Of a stretch of DNA of 22,354 nt, positions 19,249 to 22,354 are shown piece by piece (the first letter of the stretch is position 1; each line of letters begins with the position of its first letter). This DNA is from Paramacrobiotus richtersi (taxonomy: Eukaryota; Tardigrada; Eutardigrada; Parachela; Macrobiotidae). The position numbers were made by a program, and so were the translations under genes. The stretch lies in NCBI GenBank assembly GCA_034698045.1, contig JAQGAU010000958.1, positions 1 through 22,354 on the forward strand, in the 5' to 3' direction. The notes beneath the pieces are model-generated. The model searched no databases. It was given only the letters and a program-made list of their open reading frames with translations, and was not told the DNA's origin.

Positions 19249-20432
19249 TACTATTACTGTAATGTTTTCGCAGTAAAGCCGCGATAGACAAGGAAAATTC
19301 CTAAAAACCACTGTACCACTCGTCAGCACTGGTGAAAACGTCATCATTACGCAAAATTCAATGTTTCGAGGCATGTGCGCTTTTAGTATCGGTTAGCCTT
19401 CGTTACCTCTCCAAAATATTTACCGAAGCGAGATTTAGTCACTTGAACTTTTAACGAAGTTGAAATATTTGACGACTAGAACGTTCTGGTTGAGTTTTGG
19501 TGAAGTGATTTCTAGTTTTGCCATCTCTAGCCGTCAAAGTATGTGTGGGTAATTAAGCGCCGTTGTATACTGGTAAGCGTGACTGTTTTCCATGCATCGA
19601 ATGTGACCGTCAGTTTTGTCCCCCTGGACATTATTGCCGGGTACCCTTTGTAACTATCGCAACAACTGTAACCCCAGCGCTTGCTTGGTGAAACTAAGGA
19701 GGGCTGGACAAAAACGGGACTGCCACCAGCCGCTGCCACCGCCGCCGGTGTGACCACCACCAAATTTGCTCAAAAGTAACATTATTGCCGGCATTGCAGG
19801 GAGTAATGGGAAACTAATGCAGGTTTCGCGAAGTTTGTGGGGACATGACTGTCGGTTGTACGGGGGACATAATCGACGGTCACAATCGAATGCGTAGCAG
19901 TCGGTGCAGATCGGAAAGTGATTTCCGCCAGATATCTGACTACCGGTTTTCCATTACAGCAATAGACAATAAAGAAAATGTCCGGGTAGCTCGAAACTCG
20001 TTGCACGGAGGTCGCTGGACTTGCCGTAGACCTTCCACTCGACCGATGCGACACAAATAAAACTGTAAAAGATGACTGCATTCGTCGTGCGAGATTGGAT
20101 GGCGCTGTGCATCGCTTGCCATCCACGAAGACGTTGTCCATTTGACCACGAAGGCAGCGGTAAAGTAGGCTGTCTGCGATGGGTATAGAGCAATAAGGCC
20201 CATTAAATATAAACCCATTTGTTGAAGTTCGTAGTCATAGTAAATAAATCCATAAAATTGACAGATGTCGCTAATAAACCAAACATTATGGTTCAGATAC
20301 TCAATCTATGTGCAATTGCATATAATTATAAGACCACGTTAAAACTAGATTTGCATATTTCTCGTGGCGCTCTTACTTCTGCCAAGCCACAAGTTTACCC
20401 AGTTGTAACTAGTTGTACATCATCTCATCAAT

Positions 20433-20909
20433 ATGATTCGAGCAGTGCTCTTTACTATCAATGTTGCCAGCATCAGCGCCCAGACGTGCTCTGTGCCGCC
20501 GATCCCACACACCGAAACGGGAGATAGTAAGAACATTATTAAGTATTACATAAGTACATTAATAAGACCAACTTTGATGTAGATCTATGCAAAGCCCTGT
20601 TGAAGGATTTGGCTTGCGTCCGCCACGATCTCGCGGGATGTTCAGAGCGCCGGTGGCTGCACGCAGTTCCAGAACATGGACTTCGTCACGCAGCTGATTG
20701 TTACCATTTTGACCGACATCGCCTGGCTGGAGAATCTGATGCAGAACAAGACCACGCCGACGGGAGACGAGTGCGTCGCAGTCAACACCCGTATTGACTT
20801 TGACGTCGTGAACATCCAGGCCAAAACCAGTGTCCCCGTCCCTTCACCCGTATACCCTCCTACCTCAGGCGCAGGCCTGTACTTGACACCTGATGGGTCA
20901 CAAAATTAA
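20433..20909 (+). CDS. Secreted cysteine-containing protein, exons 1-2, frameshift in exon 2
   Basis: Exon 1 (20433-20526) starts MIRAVLFTINVASISAQTCS, a signal peptide with likely cleavage after SAQ, then VPPIPHTETGD. It ends at A|GTAAGA in phase 1. A 56-bp intron (20527-20582) gives an exon reading NLCKALLKDLACVRHDLAGC SE up to about 20648. In the next frame, from about 20649, follows AGGCTQFQNMDFVTQLIVTI, LTDIAWLENLMQNK, TPTGDECVAVNTRIDFDVVN and a Pro-rich end before a TAA at 20907-20909. Both halves look coding and join across one surplus base near GAGCGCC, so this is either a pseudogene or a base error. Cysteines at CKALL, DLAC, AGC, GGC and DEC suggest disulphides in an extracellular protein. 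Family not recognised. Third-position C/G is richer than in the neighbours, suggesting strong expression. Confidence 0.55.
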
Positions 20910-21107
20910 TCGTTAACCGGTTATAAGCAGAACCTATACGTACATATAAGTATATGTGGAGAACCTAAGTAATTTAGCAAACCGCTGCAAACGCAAGATA
21001 TCATGGTGAACTGACTACTACTAGCCCAATTCATTCAACGTAAGTTTTTGTCATACAGGTTCTGTACGTCTTCTTTTGAACAATTTAATCAGTGTGCGCG
21101 TTTGCAG

Positions 21108-21391
21108 CTCTTGCCCAGTACACTATCCAGAGGTTTGGCCTTGCCAGAACAGCTTTGGTAGATGCCAAGGATTGCATCGGTACCGAGGATTCCGGCTCGT
21201 ATGGCAGTCCTAGTCCAGCTGTCGGCTACTGGGGAAAGTACGTCAGGAGCTTCAGCGACGGCGTTGCCGCCGTAAGAAAGATCAATGACGCCAACGACAC
21301 TGCCAACTGTGTGGCAGTCGTCAAGGGCCAGCTGGGCAATGCTCTCGTGGGAGTCTATGAGGCTGCTGGCATTACCACTACTTCTGCCTGA
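21108..21391 (+). CDS. Terminal exon, probably of the same secreted protein
   Basis: After the acceptor GTGCGCGTTTGCAG an exon in phase 1 reads LAQYTIQRFGLARTALVDAK, then DCIGTEDSGSYGSPSPAVGY, then WGKYVRSFSDGVAAVRKIND, then ANDTANCVAVVKGQLGNALV and ends GVYEAAGITTTSA before TGA. It is Ala/Val/Gly-rich with two cysteines. Its C-rich codon choice resembles the exon at 20583-20909. Donors in phase 1 exist there (C|GTATTG after 20790, A|GTGTCC after 20829), which would skip the in-frame TAA. I infer a shared gene; a separate gene whose first exon I missed is the alternative. Family not recognised. Confidence 0.6.
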
Positions 21392-22289
21392 CCCCATATG
21401 CATGCCTGTGTTTCGCATCTGAAGTTTTCCTACGTTATTCTGACATTAGGCCACTGGGATATACATACGAAGTCATGAGAATCACTTATTTTACTTTCTG
21501 TATTTGGCAACTATGAGCAGATTATCATTATAGTGTCTATCTGCGCTGTACTATCAGTAGTCATGGATTAAAGGTACCGATCAGAACATACAGAAAAACA
21601 CTTATCCAACCGCAAAATCCTTACATGCTAATCGGATTAACTTATCAGTGTTGGTTGATGGTGTCGTGGTATCGGTACTCATTGATATTGTGGGTACGTT
21701 GGCACAACGGTAGACATATTTAACTAGATAATCGCTCTCAGTCTCCGCTGATGCTGGCGATGAAGACATACTGTACGCAATCGATGAAATTTTCGTGCCC
21801 TTTCATCGATCGGTGATTCGGTACAGTAATGCTGGTAAAGCGCAAGATCCGCCTTCGATTGTCTTCGACTGTGCAAGGGGCTTTCCTCTCTGGTCAGTTT
21901 TCAAACGACTGTATTGTTTGATATTAGCGGTACACAGTTTAATCACAATAACTTGGTAATTTTTTTTATAAGTATTGTCTTAAAACAACAGGGTTCCAGA
22001 ACTTGTAACGGGAAACATGCTTATCAATTTTCAAGAAAATCGGACCATGTTGTAGAGAGTTATCGTCTAAGGAAGGAATGCAATGGACTTCCGCAGCGGA
22101 CAAAATTGCGTTGAAGTTGAGTACAGAAGATTTTCGCTTCGTTCCGGTCGATCAAAAACAATAGAAATCGATAATGCTTTACAGCGAACATTCAAAAACG
22201 GACCCAAGGAAAAACACCAGCGGGCTTTTGAATGTTCTTTAGCTACCATGCAGTGGGATCGTTACTACGCAGACTGACCCGGTACTAGC
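21392..22289. other. No gene seen
   Basis: No supported gene. A 64-codon frame at 22083-22277 competes with another open frame over the same bases and has no motif I recognise. Confidence 0.4.
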
Positions 22290-22354
22290 ATGCCGCTGGA
22301 GAAATTACAACGCCGTTCTGCGGCAGTTTCCGTTAGTGAAATTCGACGTCGAAT
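22290..22354 (+). CDS. Possible gene start running off the window
   Basis: An ATG at 22290, preceded by an in-frame stop at 22278-22280, opens a frame to the window edge: MPLEKLQRRSAAVSVSEIRR. Only 21 codons are visible, so this is a weak call. Confidence 0.2.
   Translation, partial: MPLEKLQRRSAAVSVSEIRRR

Larger units (their letters stand above)
18061..20432. other. Noncoding or unrecognised; small palindromes and a hairpin
   Basis: No gene could be supported. It contains the palindromes at 18620-18648, GTTAACGCCGTTAAC near 19057-19071, and a stem-loop at 19209-19248. Minus-strand frames at 19782-20141 and 19940-20218 are open, but they overlap in competing frames and show no motif. Confidence 0.4.

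Noticed and set aside
19782-20218. Overlapping minus-strand frames of 119 and 92 codons
   Set aside because: Two frames compete over the same bases and neither has a motif or a clear splice partner.
22083-22277. 64-codon frame near the window end
   Set aside because: An alternative frame over 22010-22180 reads equally well and neither is recognisable.
1-22354. CRISPR array, bacterial operon or intact transposon
   Set aside because: The tandem repeats lack spacer structure, the genes have spliceosomal introns, and no transposase or reverse transcriptase motif was seen.

Overview
This is eukaryotic genomic DNA. Every gene I recognise is split by GT...AG introns, most of them short (55, 56, 62, 104, 105, 279, 282 and 449 bp), with AATAAA signals after two of the genes and no bacterial operon layout. 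A gustatory-receptor-like seven-helix protein, an adipokinetic-hormone-like peptide, a five-finger C2H2 protein and a GLYAT-type acyltransferase together point to a small-genome ecdysozoan animal, such as a tardigrade or mite. That placement is inference; the species cannot be read from the window.

Layout. 1-2300 is repeat territory: a 54-bp exact duplication (208-345), then two arms of a 20/40-bp satellite facing each other (about 1381-1700 and 1888-2250). 2470-3920 holds broken exon fragments on the minus strand, including the C-terminal end of a Ser/Thr kinase domain. 5750-6181 encodes a secreted precursor with an AKH-like amidated decapeptide at its C-terminus. 7351-9400 is a multi-exon plus-strand gene or gene pair containing an LSM14-type Lsm domain. 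10226-11891 is the C2H2 zinc-finger gene, whose exons join in frame. The intron phases would allow everything from 7364 to 11891 to be one transcription unit, but this is not proven.

12627-13650 carries an orphan signal-peptide exon and a degraded STE11-like kinase (frameshift, internal deletion, lost tail). 13646-14320 is a GLYAT/GNAT acyltransferase whose stop codon abuts its polyadenylation signal. 16373-17928 is a two-exon gustatory-receptor-like gene with the diagnostic TM7 motif in its last exon. 17929-20432 is mostly noncoding, with small hairpins and a tRNA-like A-box. 20433-21391 encodes exons of a cysteine-containing secreted protein with an apparent one-base frameshift. The window ends in a possible gene start (22290).

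The genes do not form an obvious pathway. The most interesting items are the AKH-like peptide in an unusual position, the possible LSM14/zinc-finger linkage, the two complementary kinase relics about 10 kb apart, and the large inverted satellite.
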